From Aptenodytes patagonicus (Eukaryota; Chordata; Aves; Sphenisciformes; Spheniscidae): a DNA stretch of 64,000 nucleotides. The position numbers and the translations under genes are program-made. The notes below the pieces were generated by a model, which ran no database searches, was not told where the DNA came from, and saw only the letters and a program-made list of their open reading frames with translations. This document shows positions 49,101-59,421 of this stretch, one piece after another (within the stretch, counting starts at the first letter, position 1; the number at the start of each line of letters is the position of its first letter). The stretch covers positions 11,002,501-11,066,500 of the forward strand of contig NC_134963.1 in NCBI RefSeq assembly GCF_965638725.1, given 5' to 3'.

Positions 49101-49139
49101 GTTTTTTGTATCACTTCCCCATTGCTTCATGTCACTGTG
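49101..49139 (-). promoter_or_regulatory. 23-RSS of V2
   Basis: Heptamer CACAGTG (49133-49139), 23-bp spacer identical to that of V1, nonamer ACAAAAAAC (49101-49109). Confidence 0.96.
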
Positions 49140-49443
49140 GCACCAGCATTGCTGCTGTCGTAGCCACCACAGTAATAGACAGCCTCATCCTCGGCTTGGA
49201 CCCCAGTGATGGTTAACGTGCCCGTGGTGCCGGACGTGGAGCCAGAGAATCGCGAAGGGATGTCCGAGGGTCTCTGGTTGTTGTTGTAGATCACAGTGAC
49301 GGGGGCACTGCCAGGAACCTTCTGCTGGTACCAGCCAGCATAAGCATAGCTGCTGCTAATCCCGGAGCAGGTGATCCGGACAGTTTCTCCTGGGTTCGCT
49401 GACATCGAGGACGGCTGAGTCACTGCTGCCTGGACCAGGGAAC
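49140..49443 (-). CDS. Immunoglobulin lambda variable V2, V exon (apparently functional)
   Basis: Open V exon of 304 nt with the conserved Cys, Trp and YYC, CDR1 region [13 protein letters not shown]2 NNNQRPS and CDR3 start [10 protein letters not shown]. Acceptor, leader, octamer, TATA-like box and 23-RSS all match V1. V1 and V2 units with their flanks are about 2.65 kb apart and look like a tandem duplication. Differences concentrate in the CDRs, as expected if conversion or selection acts there. Nothing in the sequence marks it as non-functional. Confidence 0.92.
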
Positions 49444-49583
49444 CTGGAGAGGGAGAGGAGAGAGGGGAGAAGACGGGGGTCAGCCAGTGCCCCAGGAGCA
49501 CAGCCCTCCCCGGGCAGCAGGACAGAGATGGGCCCCCTGTGCCCAGAGGCCCCGGCCGGGCACAGTGAGTCTGGCCAGGGCAC

Positions 49584-49629
49584 CTGAGCTGTGGGCGAGC
49601 ACCGCGAGGAGGAGAGGAGCCCAGGCCAT
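49584..49629 (-). CDS. V2 leader exon
   Basis: ATG at 49629. It encodes [15 protein letters not shown] plus a split Gly, the donor is CAG|GTGCCC, and the intron is 140 bp. It differs from the V1 leader only near its end. Confidence 0.93.
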
Positions 49630-49691
49630 GGCGCAATCCCACCAGCTCCGTGTCCCCACGCCGATGGAGCTCTTTTGCGGACCCCGACTCC

Positions 49692-49736
49692 CTTTTAAGC
49701 CCCCGCCTGCCCAGGGCACAACCCCTCCATGCAAAT
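49692..49736 (-). promoter_or_regulatory. V2 promoter: octamer and TATA-like box
   Basis: ATTTGCAT at 49729-49736 and CTTAAAAG at 49692-49699, with the same 29-bp spacing as in V1. Confidence 0.92.
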
Positions 49737-49989
49737 CTGACCCCGTGCTCAGGGCCGGATCCTGCCCATGCCTCTCTCCCCACCTCCCTCCCCACTCCCC
49801 GCCCAACCCCACCATCCCAGATGCAGTGGGGCTTGTCCCCGGGCATAGAGCGGAGCCACGTCCCAGCTCAGAGCCCAAAATCCACCAGCAGAGACCCCCT
49901 GTCCCCAGTCCAGGCCGAATGGCTGCAGGGCCAAAGGGCGCGGGAGAGCCGGGCGCTGGGGGCAGGGGGGTAGGGGGTGGCAGGCAGCA

Positions 49990-51030
49990 CCCGTAGCTCC
50001 AACATCCCCCCCACAGGTTGCGGGGAGCAGATGAACTGGTGCCTGTGCCGAGGATGGAAGGACAAGCCCTTGCCCACGCTATTGCCACTGGGGTGGATTT
50101 TTGCGGTCCAGCTGGGCCCAGCTAGGGTCTCCCATGGGGAAAGGGCTGGGAAAAGGCAGGAGGAGCAAAGCCCCCCTTTCCATCCCTCTGAGCTCCTCAG
50201 CTGAACATTATCTGTGATTGATGAGCCCCTGTGACCTTAATGTGGAGCGGACGAGGAGCACGCCTGGGAGCGGGGCTCGCTGGGGAGCACAGAATAGCCC
50301 TCGCCCTTGAGGACCACAGGGTGCTCGATGCATCCCTGCCCATGCCCTCCTGGCCCCGGCCCATGGCACGTGGCCCTCCCAACACCACGGTCCTGGGCAC
50401 AGAGCTGGGGGACAAGGCGACCTGGGAGCCGGCTACCCATGCGGCAGCTCCCGACACCACAAACGCAGCCCCCGTGGGGCCAGCACCCCTGCCCACAGCC
50501 TGGCCCTATCACACACCCTCACACCCAGTCTGTGTCCCCTGTCCCGTCACACTCATGGGGAGGCAGGAAATGTCAAAGCTGAAAACAAGCAGCCCCCCAT
50601 GACACAGAGGAGCCAGCACCTTTGTGCCCAGCAGTAGCCCCAGTCCCGGGGTCCCGCAACAGGACGGGGATGGGGTCAGGGTGCTGGGCAGCGCCTTGCT
50701 GTTGTGGGGCCATGGTGGGACATTGCCCAGGGCCAAGAGCTTCCCAGGGGGCCAGAGGTGCAAACACAGCCAACGCTGGCGTAGCCCATGGCTCCTCTTG
50801 CAGTACAACAGAGCAGCCCCTGGCCAGCCCTGCTCTGCCCCCTGGGGCGATGGCCCTGGGGCTGAACCCCCCTGGGGCCATGGCCCAGGGGCTCCTGACG
50901 CAGCTGGGCTGGGAGGAGGAGGGCAGGGAGGCACCCAGCAGGGCCCTGGGTGCCAGCTGGGGAGCGCAGGGGACCTCGGACCTGCAGCACGGGGCAGGGA
51001 CAGGGCTGCTGGGGGTCATCCCAGCACTTC
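49990..51030. other. V2 to V3 interval
   Basis: GC-rich, with no coding segment or V relic recognised. It ends in a CR1 fragment. Confidence 0.4.
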
Positions 51031-51250
51031 TTTACCAAGAGGGTGGTCAAACACTGGACAGCCTTCCTAGAGAGGCAGTCGATGCCCCAAGCCTGTCAGT
51101 GTTACAGAGGCATTAGGACAATGCCCTTAATAACAGGCTTTAATGTTTGGTCAGCCCTGAAGTGGTCAGGCAGTTGGACTAGACGATCGTTGTAGGTCCC
51201 CTCCAACAGAAATATCCTGTCCTATCCTGTCCTGTCCTGTCCTAGCCTAT
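51030..51250 (+). repeat. CR1 fragment ending in a pentamer microsatellite
   Basis: CR1 blocks GAGGGTGGTCAAACACTGGA and CAGTTGGACTAGACGATCGT, then CCCCTCCAACAG. After these come about seven copies of TCCTG/TCCTA (51216-51250). Confidence 0.85.
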
Positions 51251-51463
51251 CTGCTCTCCTCCCCAAATGACAGGGGACTGGCACAGACCTGGGGCTCTAA
51301 GGGATAGCTGAGCCTGGACACCAGGCACAGCCACCTGCAGCGCAGGGCAGGGCCATGGTGGGGACCTGCACCACCATCAAACAGGGACAGCTGAGACTCC
51401 TAACTGGCCCTTGTGATGGCGGGAGGTTTTTGTATCACTTCCCCAGTGCTCTGTGTCACCATT

Positions 51464-51759
51464 ATAGCTGCTGTCGTAGCCACCACAGTAATAGACAGCC
51501 TCGTCCTCGGCTTGGACCCCAGTGATGGTTAATGTGGCTGTGGAGCCGGACTTGGATCCGGAGAATCGCGAAGGGATGTCCGAGGGTCTCTTGTCGTTGT
51601 AGTAGATCACAGTGACGGGGGCACTGCCAGGAACCTTCTGCTGGTACCAGCCAGCATAAGCACTGCTGCTGCTAAGCCCGGAGCAGGTGATCTTGACGGT
51701 TCCTCCTGGGTTTGCTGACATCGAGGGCGGCTGAGTCAGCGCTGCCTGGACCAGGGAAC
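51464..51759 (-). pseudogene. V3: leader and promoter intact, RSS heptamer destroyed
   Basis: Open V exon with good acceptor, Cys, Trp and YYC, CDR1 region [13 protein letters not shown]2 YNDKRPS and CDR3 GGYDSSYNG. The nonamer ACAAAAACC (51425-51433) is perfect and correctly spaced. The heptamer position (51457-51463) reads AATGGTG, so the essential CAC at the coding flank is gone. Expected behaviour is a transcribable but non-rearranging V, usable as a conversion donor. Leader exon: 51894-51939 ([15 protein letters not shown]). Confidence 0.88.
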
Positions 51760-52001
51760 CTGGAGAGGGAGAGGAGAGAGGGGAGAAGACGGGGGTCAGC
51801 CAGTGCCCCACGAGCACAGCCCTCCCCGGGCAGCGGGATGGGCCCCCTGTGCCCAGAGGCCCCGGCCGGGCACAGTGAGTCTGGCCAGGGCACCTGAGAC
51901 GTGGGCAAGCACCGCGAGGAGGAGAGGAGCCCAGGCCATGGCGCGATCCCACCAGCTCCATGTCTCCACGCTGATGGAGTTCTTTTGCGGACCCCGACTC
52001 C

Positions 52002-52046
52002 CTTTTAAGCCCCCACCCACCTGGGGCATGGCCCCTCCATGCAAAT
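52002..52046 (-). promoter_or_regulatory. V3 promoter: octamer and TATA-like box
   Basis: ATTTGCAT at 52039-52046 and CTTAAAAG at 52002-52009, as in V1 and V2. Confidence 0.9.
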
Positions 52047-52049
52047 CTG

Positions 52050-52800
52050 ACCCCACGCTCAGGGCCGGATCCTGCCTGGCCTGCCCAGAGCACAGAGGGG
52101 CTGGGGCAGCACCAGCTGCAGACAGCTCTGGGCACGTGGAACGGGGCAGCAGCAACACCTTTCTGCCTGCCAGCCCCAGATGTTGGGAGATATCCCCCCA
52201 TTCCTGCCCTCCTTCCCTTGGGTCCAGCTGCAGCCTTTCCCCCTGGCCAGCCCTTCTCCTGCCTGGTCATGGCCTTGGGTGAGCAGAGGAGACGGTCTCT
52301 GGCCCCATGCCTTTGAGCTCTGCCCCACAGCCCAGCACCCTCTGGATGGGCTCAGGCCCCTCACAGGCAATCCTCAGGGCACATCGTGGTGCCTGTGGGA
52401 CAGCCCCAGTGGGCAGGGTCCGTGGGCATGGAGCTGCAAGCTCCCCTGGCCTGCAGCCCTTGATAGACTGTCAGGTGCCCAGGCTTCCCACCAGCAGGGC
52501 TTTGCTCCCCCAAACTCCTCATCCCAGGGTTTGAAGGTGAAGCTTTGTCCTGGCCCCTCGGCCAGCAGCACGGTCCTGCCTATCTGTGATAGGGCCAAGG
52601 TTTCAGCAGGCTGAACTCCCCCACCGTGATGCCGAGGAGTAGGGCAGAGACCTTGCTGCAGGCAGGTCCTGCCCAAGCACGTCCAGGCACCCCCCACCTG
52701 CAGCCCAGGCCAGCTGGGCTCCCCCAGCCTGCACCCAGCTGCGCCGGCCACCCCACACCCATGGCACTACCTACGGCTCCTCAGCCCACACCTCACCCTG
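52050..52800. other. V3 to relict C interval
   Basis: No V, J or repeat recognised. Confidence 0.4.
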
Positions 52801-53067
52801 CCTAGGACTTGAACGTGCCCACAGCACAAGGGCCTCTGCAACAGCCCAGCGGTGCCACACTCCCTCCCTGCGGCATGGCTCCAGCCGGAGCCCTTTGGCT
52901 GCAGGAGCTGTTGGACATTTCCATGCCAGTGCTCACACAGAGCCGTGCCAGCTGGACACCTCCAGGCCAGGAAGAAGTCTGCCAGCAGGCACAGCACCTC
53001 ATGGCAGCTCCAGGGGAAGACGAGAGGGTGGTGGGGAGCAGGTGCCAGTGATGAGGGGGGTCCTGGT
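52800..53067 (-). pseudogene. Decayed third lambda constant segment between V3 and V4
   Basis: On the IGL strand this follows the C1 exon in order. C1 CAGCCC..CACCTCTTCCCGCCATCCTC corresponds to CAG GAC..CACCTGCTCCCCACCACCCTC, then CTCTCGTC matches exactly. GCC..GGTGCTGTGCCTGCTGGCAGACTTCT corresponds to the C1 LVCLLGDF codons, then come weaker matches over the VAWTADG and [10 protein letters not shown] codons. Translated in two frames it reads QDPPHHWHLLPTTLSSS and then VLCLLADFF, so at least one frameshift is present. The acceptor is lost and the far end is not recognisable. Confidence 0.6.
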
Positions 53068-53326
53068 GCAGTGAGGGACAGGGGCAGGAGCAGGGCTGCT
53101 GGCAGTCATCCCCTCCCCAGATGACAGGGGACAGGCACAGACCTGGGGCTCTAAGGGACAGCCGAGACGGGACACCAGGCACAGCCACCTACACCACAGG
53201 GCAGCAGGGGCAGGGCCATGGCAAGGACCTGCCCCACCATCAAACGGGGACAGCAGGGACTCCTAACTAGCCTCTGCGATGGCAGGAGGTTTTTGTATAA
53301 CTTCCCCATTGCTCTATGCCACCATT

Positions 53327-53613
53327 ATAGCTGCTGTCATCGCCACCACAGTAGTAGACAGCCTCGTCCTCGGCTTGGACCCCAGTGATGGTTAACGTGC
53401 CCGTGGAGCCGGACTTGGATCCGGAGAATCGCGAAGGGATGTCCGAGGGTCTCTTGTTGCTCTGATAGATCACAGTGACGGGGGCACTGCCAGGAACCTT
53501 CTGCTGGTACCAGCCATAGCTGTAGCTGCTCCCGGAGCAGGTGATCCGGACGGTTTCTCCTGGGTTCGCTGACACCGAGGACGGCTGAGTCACTGCTGCC
53601 TGGACCAGGGAAC
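53327..53613 (-). pseudogene. V4: no leader, RSS nonamer only
   Basis: Open V exon with CAG acceptor, [14 protein letters not shown] framework 1, short CDR1 (SSYSYG), CDR2 QSNKRPS and CDR3 [10 protein letters not shown]. The nonamer ACAAAAACC is kept (53288-53296) but the heptamer position reads AATGGTG, exactly as in V3. Upstream of the acceptor there is no MAWAPLL leader, TATA-like box or octamer. This is the last V with a recognisable RSS element. Confidence 0.88.
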
Positions 53614-54060
53614 CTGGAGAGGGAGAGGAGAGAGGGGAGAAGACGGGGGTCAGCCAGTGCCCCAGGAGCACAGCCCTCCCCGAGCAGCGTGACAGGGCCC
53701 CCGTGCCCAAAGGTCCCAATGGCACAGAGGGACCACAGCCCCTACACAGAGCGCAAGGCCTGAGCCCTGGGGCCCTGGAGGAGAGCTGGCAGAAGCAAGA
53801 GGACGTGGCCGCCAGCAGCATGAGGCAGTGGGGCAGGTGATAAGGCAATGCCATGCCTTTTGTAGGGACAGGCACAGCCCCAGGGTCACCTCCTGCATGG
53901 CATGGTACAATCAGGAGGGCATTCACAGCCACGGCCATGCAGAGGGGACACGAACCTGTCTCAGCCCCACAGCCCTGCTCTGCCGTGAGGGAGACGGGCA
54001 GAGAACCTCCATTTTTTAACTCCTCTGTAGCTCACGTCCACGTCTCTCTGCATCACTGTA

Positions 54061-54355
54061 ACAGCATTGCTGCTGCTCTCCCAGCTACCACAGTAATAGA
54101 CAGCCTCGTCCTCGGCTTGGACCCCAGTGATGGTTAACGTGTTCGTGGAGCCGGACGTGGAGCCGGAGAATCGCGAAGGGATGTCCGAGGGTCTATTGGT
54201 GTTATCGTAGATCACAGTGACGGGGGCACTGCCAGGTACCTTCTGCTGGAACCAGCCATACCAGCTGCTGCTCCCGGAGCAGGTGATCTGGACGGTTTCT
54301 CCCAGGTTCGCTGACACCGAGAACGGCTGAGTCAGCGCTGCCTGGACCAGGGAAC
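54061..54355 (-). pseudogene. V5: donor cassette without leader
   Basis: Open V exon: [14 protein letters not shown] framework 1, CDR1 SSSWYG, CDR2 DNTNRPS, framework 3 SGSTNTL, CDR3 [10 protein letters not shown]. It ends at a near-heptamer TACAGTG (54054-54060), but no nonamer follows at 23 bp. It pairs with V6 only 229 bp upstream. Confidence 0.86.
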
Positions 54356-54363
54356 CTGGAGAG

Positions 54364-55716
54364 GGAGAGGAGAGAGGGGAGAAGAAGGGACTTGGCCCCA
54401 GGAGCACAGCCCTCCCCAGGCAGCGGGAAAGGGACAGGGCTCCTGTGCCCAGAGACCATGATGCCATGGAGGGACCCAGAGCCCCGCACACAGAGCCCAA
54501 GGCCAGAGCGCGAGGGTCCTGCAAGGAGAAGCGGCAGCAGCAAGAAGAGGGGTAATGCCAGAGTCGGTGCCTCCGTCGTGCTGACCAGCACTGCTGCCAT
54601 CGTTGCTACCACAGTAATAGACAGCCTCGTCCTCGGCTTGGACCCCAGTGATGGTTAACGTGCCCGTGGTGCCGGACACGGAGCCAGAGAATCGCGAAGG
54701 GATGTCCGAGGGTCTCTTGTTGTTATTGTAGATCACAGTGACAGGGCCACTCCCAGGTGTCTTCTGCTGGTACCAGCCATAGTAGCTGCCGCTGCTACCC
54801 CCGGAGCAGGTGATCCGGACGGTTTCTCCCGGGTTCGCTGACATCGAGGGCGGCTGAGTCAGTGCTGCCTGGACCAGGGAACCCGGAGAAGGAGAGGAGA
54901 GAGGGCAGAAGACGGGGGTCAGGCAGTGCCCCAGGAGCACAGCCCTCCCTGGGCAGCGGGACGGGGATGGGCCCCCTGAGCCCAAAGGCCCCAGCCAGGC
55001 ACAGCCAGTCCGGCCGTGGGTGAGCACCACGAGGAGGAGAGGGGCCCAGGCCACGGCGTCATGCCACCAGCTCTGCGTCCCCACGCCGATGGGGCTGTGC
55101 CATGGACCCCGACTCCCTCTTAAGCCCCCGCATGCCTGGGCACGGCCCCTCCGTGGAAACGTGGCCCCCAACGTTCACTGGCAGCTCCTGTCCCAGTGCT
55201 CCCCCTGCCCACTGCAGGCACGTCTCTGGCCCACCAAAAGGCACCGAGGTCGCTCTGGGCCGCCTGCTCCCTGGGCCACTCAGCTGGCAAAACCAGGTCC
55301 TGCTTCACACCAGGGCACCACAACCGCGTTTCTCTCAGGAGCCACAAGACTGTGACGAGCTGGATCGAGGTGTCCGGGCAAGTGCTCCTCGACTCTGGTT
55401 TTGGTAAATACAGCCTTAGCCAAGACACGTGCCAAGGGATGGCCGAAACACTTTTCTGCCCTGCCTTGCTGAAGCGGCCTCTGCAGCCGCCTTAGCCCGG
55501 CCTGCGTCCCTGGCCTCACCCACCCTTAGAGCATCCCTCTGCGGCAGCACAGCTCCTCCAGCCGCGCTCCCGCTCCCCTTCCCCTCCCGCCCCGGGCGCT
55601 TCTCCGCGGGGCTCCGCACCCGTGGCCGGCCCAGCACAAGCCCGCAGTGCACCCCCACTGCAGGCTGGTGCTCCGAGACCTCCCGGGCCAGGGGCCAGGA
55701 TTGCTCCACCAGCACA
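54364..55716. repeat. Segmental duplication, copy A (paired with 62648-64000)
   Basis: Spans the V5-V6 spacer, V6 with relict leader and at least 660 bp of upstream flank. It matches 62648-64000 base for base with few differences at a constant offset of 8284. The match runs to the end of the window, so the true length is unknown. Confidence 0.93.
54585..54882 (-). pseudogene. V6: relict leader, dead acceptor
   Basis: Open V exon with KTPGSGP framework 2, CDR1 region [12 protein letters not shown]2 NNNKRPS and CDR3 [10 protein letters not shown]. The acceptor AG has become GG (54883-54884). About 170 bp upstream is a relict leader ([13 protein letters not shown], 55012-55054) whose ATG is GTG, and the octamer site at 55153-55160 reads GTTTCCAC. 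There is no RSS. It is a former complete V gene that lost expression signals but kept its frame. Confidence 0.88.
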
Positions 55717-56080
55717 GACGCTCCCACTTCTCAGCAGCACCGCGGGGACGAGGCAAAGCGCCCTGGCCTCCGCTACCTCTGGAGCATGAGGGCAAACGCC
55801 CAGCCTGCCCAGCCCCACACACCCGCGCAGAGCTCTCCACGCCACCCTTCCCAGACCCGCCTCTGCCTTTCCGTGCTGCTCCTAAGCAGGAGGTGGGACG
55901 GGTCTGCCGAAGCCGTTAGGGTCCTTGGGCCTCTCTGACAGACCCCAAAATGATTCAGGACTGCGTCTCAGGAAACAAACAGCAGCTTCCTTTCGGCCCC
56001 CCGAGCCCCCTCACACCAAATTCCAGCCCCCCTTCACCTTTCAGAAGCATAATCAATAGGACCCGGACACATGAAGACGG
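55160..56080. other. V6 upstream interval
   Basis: GC-rich with no recognised gene. Open frames here are duplicated at 63.4-64 kb only because the DNA is duplicated. Confidence 0.5.
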
Positions 56081-56083
56081 GGA

Positions 56084-56089
56084 TTTATT
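56084..56089 (-). promoter_or_regulatory. AATAAA polyadenylation signal of the unnamed gene in the V cluster
   Basis: TTTATT on the + strand, 339 bases beyond the stop codon of the terminal exon at 56428-56545. Confidence 0.55.
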
Positions 56090-56427
56090 ATTCTATGTTC
56101 GTTCTACAGAAGAGGTTCAATGCCAAGCTACCACCACCCCCTGTGACTCCCTTAGGCCAGGAACACAGCAGCCCCTCCTTAGACACAGGATATTTTCCAC
56201 AGGCCTCTTTCTCTTAATCAGCAGCTGCTTCTGCTTCAAGTTCGGGTTCGCAACCAAGACTAACGCTTTTTTACAAGCTCACAAGCCAGAAAGTGTCGTG
56301 GCTGCTTCACAGTCCAACACGCCGCCGCAGCAGCAGCACCCCCCCGTGGCCTGCCTCCACTTCGACTTAACTGGAAGGAGAAGGAATGAAAGGCGGTGAG
56401 AAGTCAACAAGCAGGTTTGACCATGAT

Positions 56428-56545
56428 TCAGTACTTCTTGAACTCAATTCTTTCTACTTGCACATCATCCTCAATTAGTTGGTACACATAAGTGACAACG
56501 GTGGAAGCCTGGATATCCATCAGTACAAATGAAGGGATGATGTTC
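56428..56545 (-). CDS. Terminal exon of an unidentified non-Ig gene between V6 and V7
   Basis: A good acceptor (GTTTTCTTTCCAG) precedes an open stretch encoding [20 protein letters not shown], then [18 protein letters not shown] and TGA. Codon use is AT-rich and unlike the surrounding V DNA, and a polyadenylation signal follows at a sensible distance. It therefore looks like the 3' end of a real protein-coding gene on the same strand as IGL. I do not recognise the protein. A possible preceding exon ending at 56609 (donor GTATGT) joins in frame but implies an intron of only 63 bp, so it is doubtful. A processed or partial pseudogene is possible. Confidence 0.5.
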
Positions 56546-56609
56546 CTGGAAAGAAAACATGCTTTGTTGATCTTCCCGATTAGCTTACACTTCTCGCTAT
56601 TAACATACC

Positions 56610-57240
56610 TTATGCTTACGCATTCTAATACGCTTGGTTGCCAAGGGCTGGAGGGGTCTGGGAAACACTGCAGTCTGCAGGCACCGACAACAGCGTCTCG
56701 GGCAGAGTTGCACTTAGCCTAGAACAGCCCTCGAGGCTACTGAACAGCCTACGTCGTGTCAGGCTCAGACATTTAAGCTGACAGTGCCTCCAGAAGTCTG
56801 ACTTCCTACAAAATATTGGCATGACGCTTCCAGGAAGACACCAGAAAGCCAAACGACTTCAAGACGCTGTGCAACTCGCCCCTCTCCGGGCCCAGGGAGC
56901 AGCCGCAGACGCACCAGTGCCGGGCTGTCACGCCCAACACGTGGGCTAAGTAAAACCCTGGTAACAGGGGAGCCCCACTGTGGTCCCCGGGAAGAGAGAG
57001 AGCTGGCCTCCTGGCGTGAAGGCTACCCAACAGTAAATAAACACACAGCTCCGGTGCCAACATCACATTTTGAGGGCAGGAACAACCAGCGGCACCGCAG
57101 GTCTGCATTACCGGGAGCTGTGTCACTTCCACATCCCAGAGCAGCAGCACCGTCAGGATCGCTGACACCCTTGCAGAGCAGACAGTTAACGGCCAAGCCA
57201 GAGCACCCAACCATGGCCACCCTGCAGGGCACCTGGACAC
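56610..57240. other. Interval upstream of the unnamed exon, to V7
   Basis: No clear further exon was identified. Nothing else recognised. Confidence 0.35.
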
Positions 57241-57244
57241 TGAT

Positions 57245-57535
57245 CAGCACTGCTGTCCTGGGCACCGCAGTAATAGACAGCCTCGTCCTCGGCTTGGACC
57301 CCAGTGATGGTTAACGTGTTTGTGGAGCCAGACTGGGATCCGGAGAATCGCGAAGGGATGTCCGAGGGTCTCTGGTTGCTGTTGTAGATCACAGTGACGG
57401 GGGCACTGCCAGGAACCTTCTGCTGAAACCAGCCGTAGTAGCTGTTGCTGCTCCCGGAGCAGGTGATCCGGACGGTTTCTCCCAGGTTTGCTGACACTGA
57501 GGGCGGCTGAGTCAGTGCTGCCTGGACCAGGGAAC
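57245..57535 (-). pseudogene. V7: donor cassette
   Basis: Open V exon: [17 protein letters not shown]1 region SSNSYYG, CDR2 NSNQRPS, SGSTNTL framework 3 (shared with V5), CDR3 GAQDSSADQ. The acceptor AG is intact but no leader follows and no RSS is visible. It stands to V8 as V5 stands to V6. Confidence 0.86.
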
Positions 57536-57764
57536 CTGGAGAGGGAGAGGAGAGAGGGGAGAAGAAGGGACTTGGCCCCAGGAGCACAGCCCTCCCCAGG
57601 CAGCGGGAAAGGGACAGGGCTCCTGTGCCCAGAGACCATGATGCCATGGAGGGACCCAGAGCCCCGCACACAGAGCCCAAGGCCAGAGCGCGAGGGTCCT
57701 GCAAGGAGAAGCGGCAGCAGCAAGAAGAGGGGTAATGCCAGAGTCGGTGCCTCCGTCGTGCTGA

Positions 57765-58062
57765 CCAGCACTGCTGCCATCGTTGCTACCACAGTAATAG
57801 ACAGCCTCGTCCTCGGCTTGGACCCCAGTGATGGTTAACGTGCCCGTGGTGCCAGACAAGGATCCGGAGAATCGCGAAGGGATGTCCGAGGGTCTCTGGT
57901 TGTTGTTGTAGATCACAGTGACAGGGCCACTGCCAGGTGTCTTCTGCTGGTACCAGCCATAGTAGCTGCCGCTGCTAATCCCGGAGCAGGTGATCCGGAC
58001 GGTTTCTCCTGGGTTCGCTGACATCGAGGACGGCTGAGTCACTGCTGCCTGGACCAGGGAAC
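57765..58062 (-). pseudogene. V8: donor cassette, partner of V7
   Basis: Open V exon with [17 protein letters not shown]1 [16 protein letters not shown] framework 2, CDR2 NNNQRPS and CDR3 [10 protein letters not shown] identical to V6 and V14. The acceptor is intact. Upstream DNA differs from V6 and has no leader. Confidence 0.86.
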
Positions 58063-58540
58063 CTGGAGAGGGAGAGGAGAGAGGGGAGGAGACAGGGGTC
58101 AGCAAGTGCCCCAGGAGCACAGCCCTCCCCGAGCAGCGGGACAGGGAATGCCACAATTGGAGGAGAACAGACCCGGACATGGTCACAGGCACATTTGGGG
58201 AGGTGAGCCCAGCACAACGCAGCCCAGCACAGAGGCAGCTCTGGCAGGAGCCAGAATGATGACATGGTGACATGTCATCAGTAGCAAGAGGCAGTGGGGT
58301 GGCAGACAATGCCACATTGTGAACTTTGTAGGCACAGGGACAATGGGCCCCAGCCACGGAGTCACCTCCAGTGCTCTGGGACACAAAAGGGAGGACATTC
58401 ACAGCCACGGCTGTGCAGAGGGGACAGGAACCTGCCTCAGGCCCACAGCCACAACCCTGCTCGGCCAGGAGGGAGAAGGGCAGAAAAACATGCCTCTGAT
58501 TTGGAGTCTGTGTCTCACTTCCTATTACTCATTGTCACCA

Positions 58541-58839
58541 GACACCATAGCTGCTGCTGCTGTCCAAGCCACCACAGTAATAGACAGCCTCGTCCTCGGC
58601 TTGGACCCCAGTGATGGTTAACGTGCTCGTGGAGCCGGATGTGGAGCCGGAGAATCGCGAAGGGATGTCCGAGGGTCTCTTGTTGCTGCTGTAGATCACA
58701 GTGACGGGGGCACTGCCAGGAACCTTCTGCTGGAACCAGCCATAGCTACCGCTACCCCCGGAGCAGGTGATCCGGACGGTTTCTCCCAGGTTCGCTGACA
58801 CCGAGGGCGGCTGAGTCAGTGCTGCCTGGACCAGGGAAC
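58541..58839 (-). pseudogene. V9: donor cassette, dead acceptor
   Basis: Open V exon: [15 protein letters not shown]1 GGSGSYG, CDR2 SSNKRPS, SGSTSTL framework 3, CDR3 [12 protein letters not shown] followed by TGA. The acceptor AG is GG as in V6 and V14. No leader, no RSS. Confidence 0.86.
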
Positions 58840-59421
58840 CCGGAGAAGGAGAGGAGAGAGGGGAGGAGACGGGGGTCAGCCAGTGCCCCAGGAGCACAGC
58901 CCTCCCCAGGCAGCGGGATGGGGTCAGGGCCCCTCTTCCATAAGGTCCCGATACCACACAGGACCCAGAGCAACACGTTCAGAGCCCAAAGCCAGAGCCC
59001 TGGGGCCCCGGGAGGAGAGCTGGCAGAAGCAGGGACGGGGAGTGCCAGAGGTGGATAAGGGCCTCGGTCAGGGTATGGGCACATTATGGGGGAGCACAAC
59101 CCTGCCCAGGCCAGAGCAGCCCAGCACAGAGGCAACTCCAACAGGAAGAGGAGGATGGGGATGCCAGGAGCAAGAGGCAGTTGGGCTGGGGACAAGGCAA
59201 TGCCATGCCTTCTGTAGGGAGAGACACAAAGCGCCCCCGGGCCCAGAGTCATCTCGCGCACGGCATGGTACAGTCTGGAGAACATTCACAGGCACATCCT
59301 TGGACAGGGACAGGAACTTGCTCCAGCCCCACAGCTCTGCTCATCCAGGAGAGAGAAGGGCAGAGAACCTACATTTTTAAATCCTCTGTACCTCACTTCC
59401 ACATCTCTCTGCGTCACTACA

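Noticed and set aside
51434-51455. Alternative heptamer CACAGAG for V3
   Set aside because: It would leave a spacer of about 15 bp to the nonamer, neither 12 nor 23, so it is not a usable RSS.
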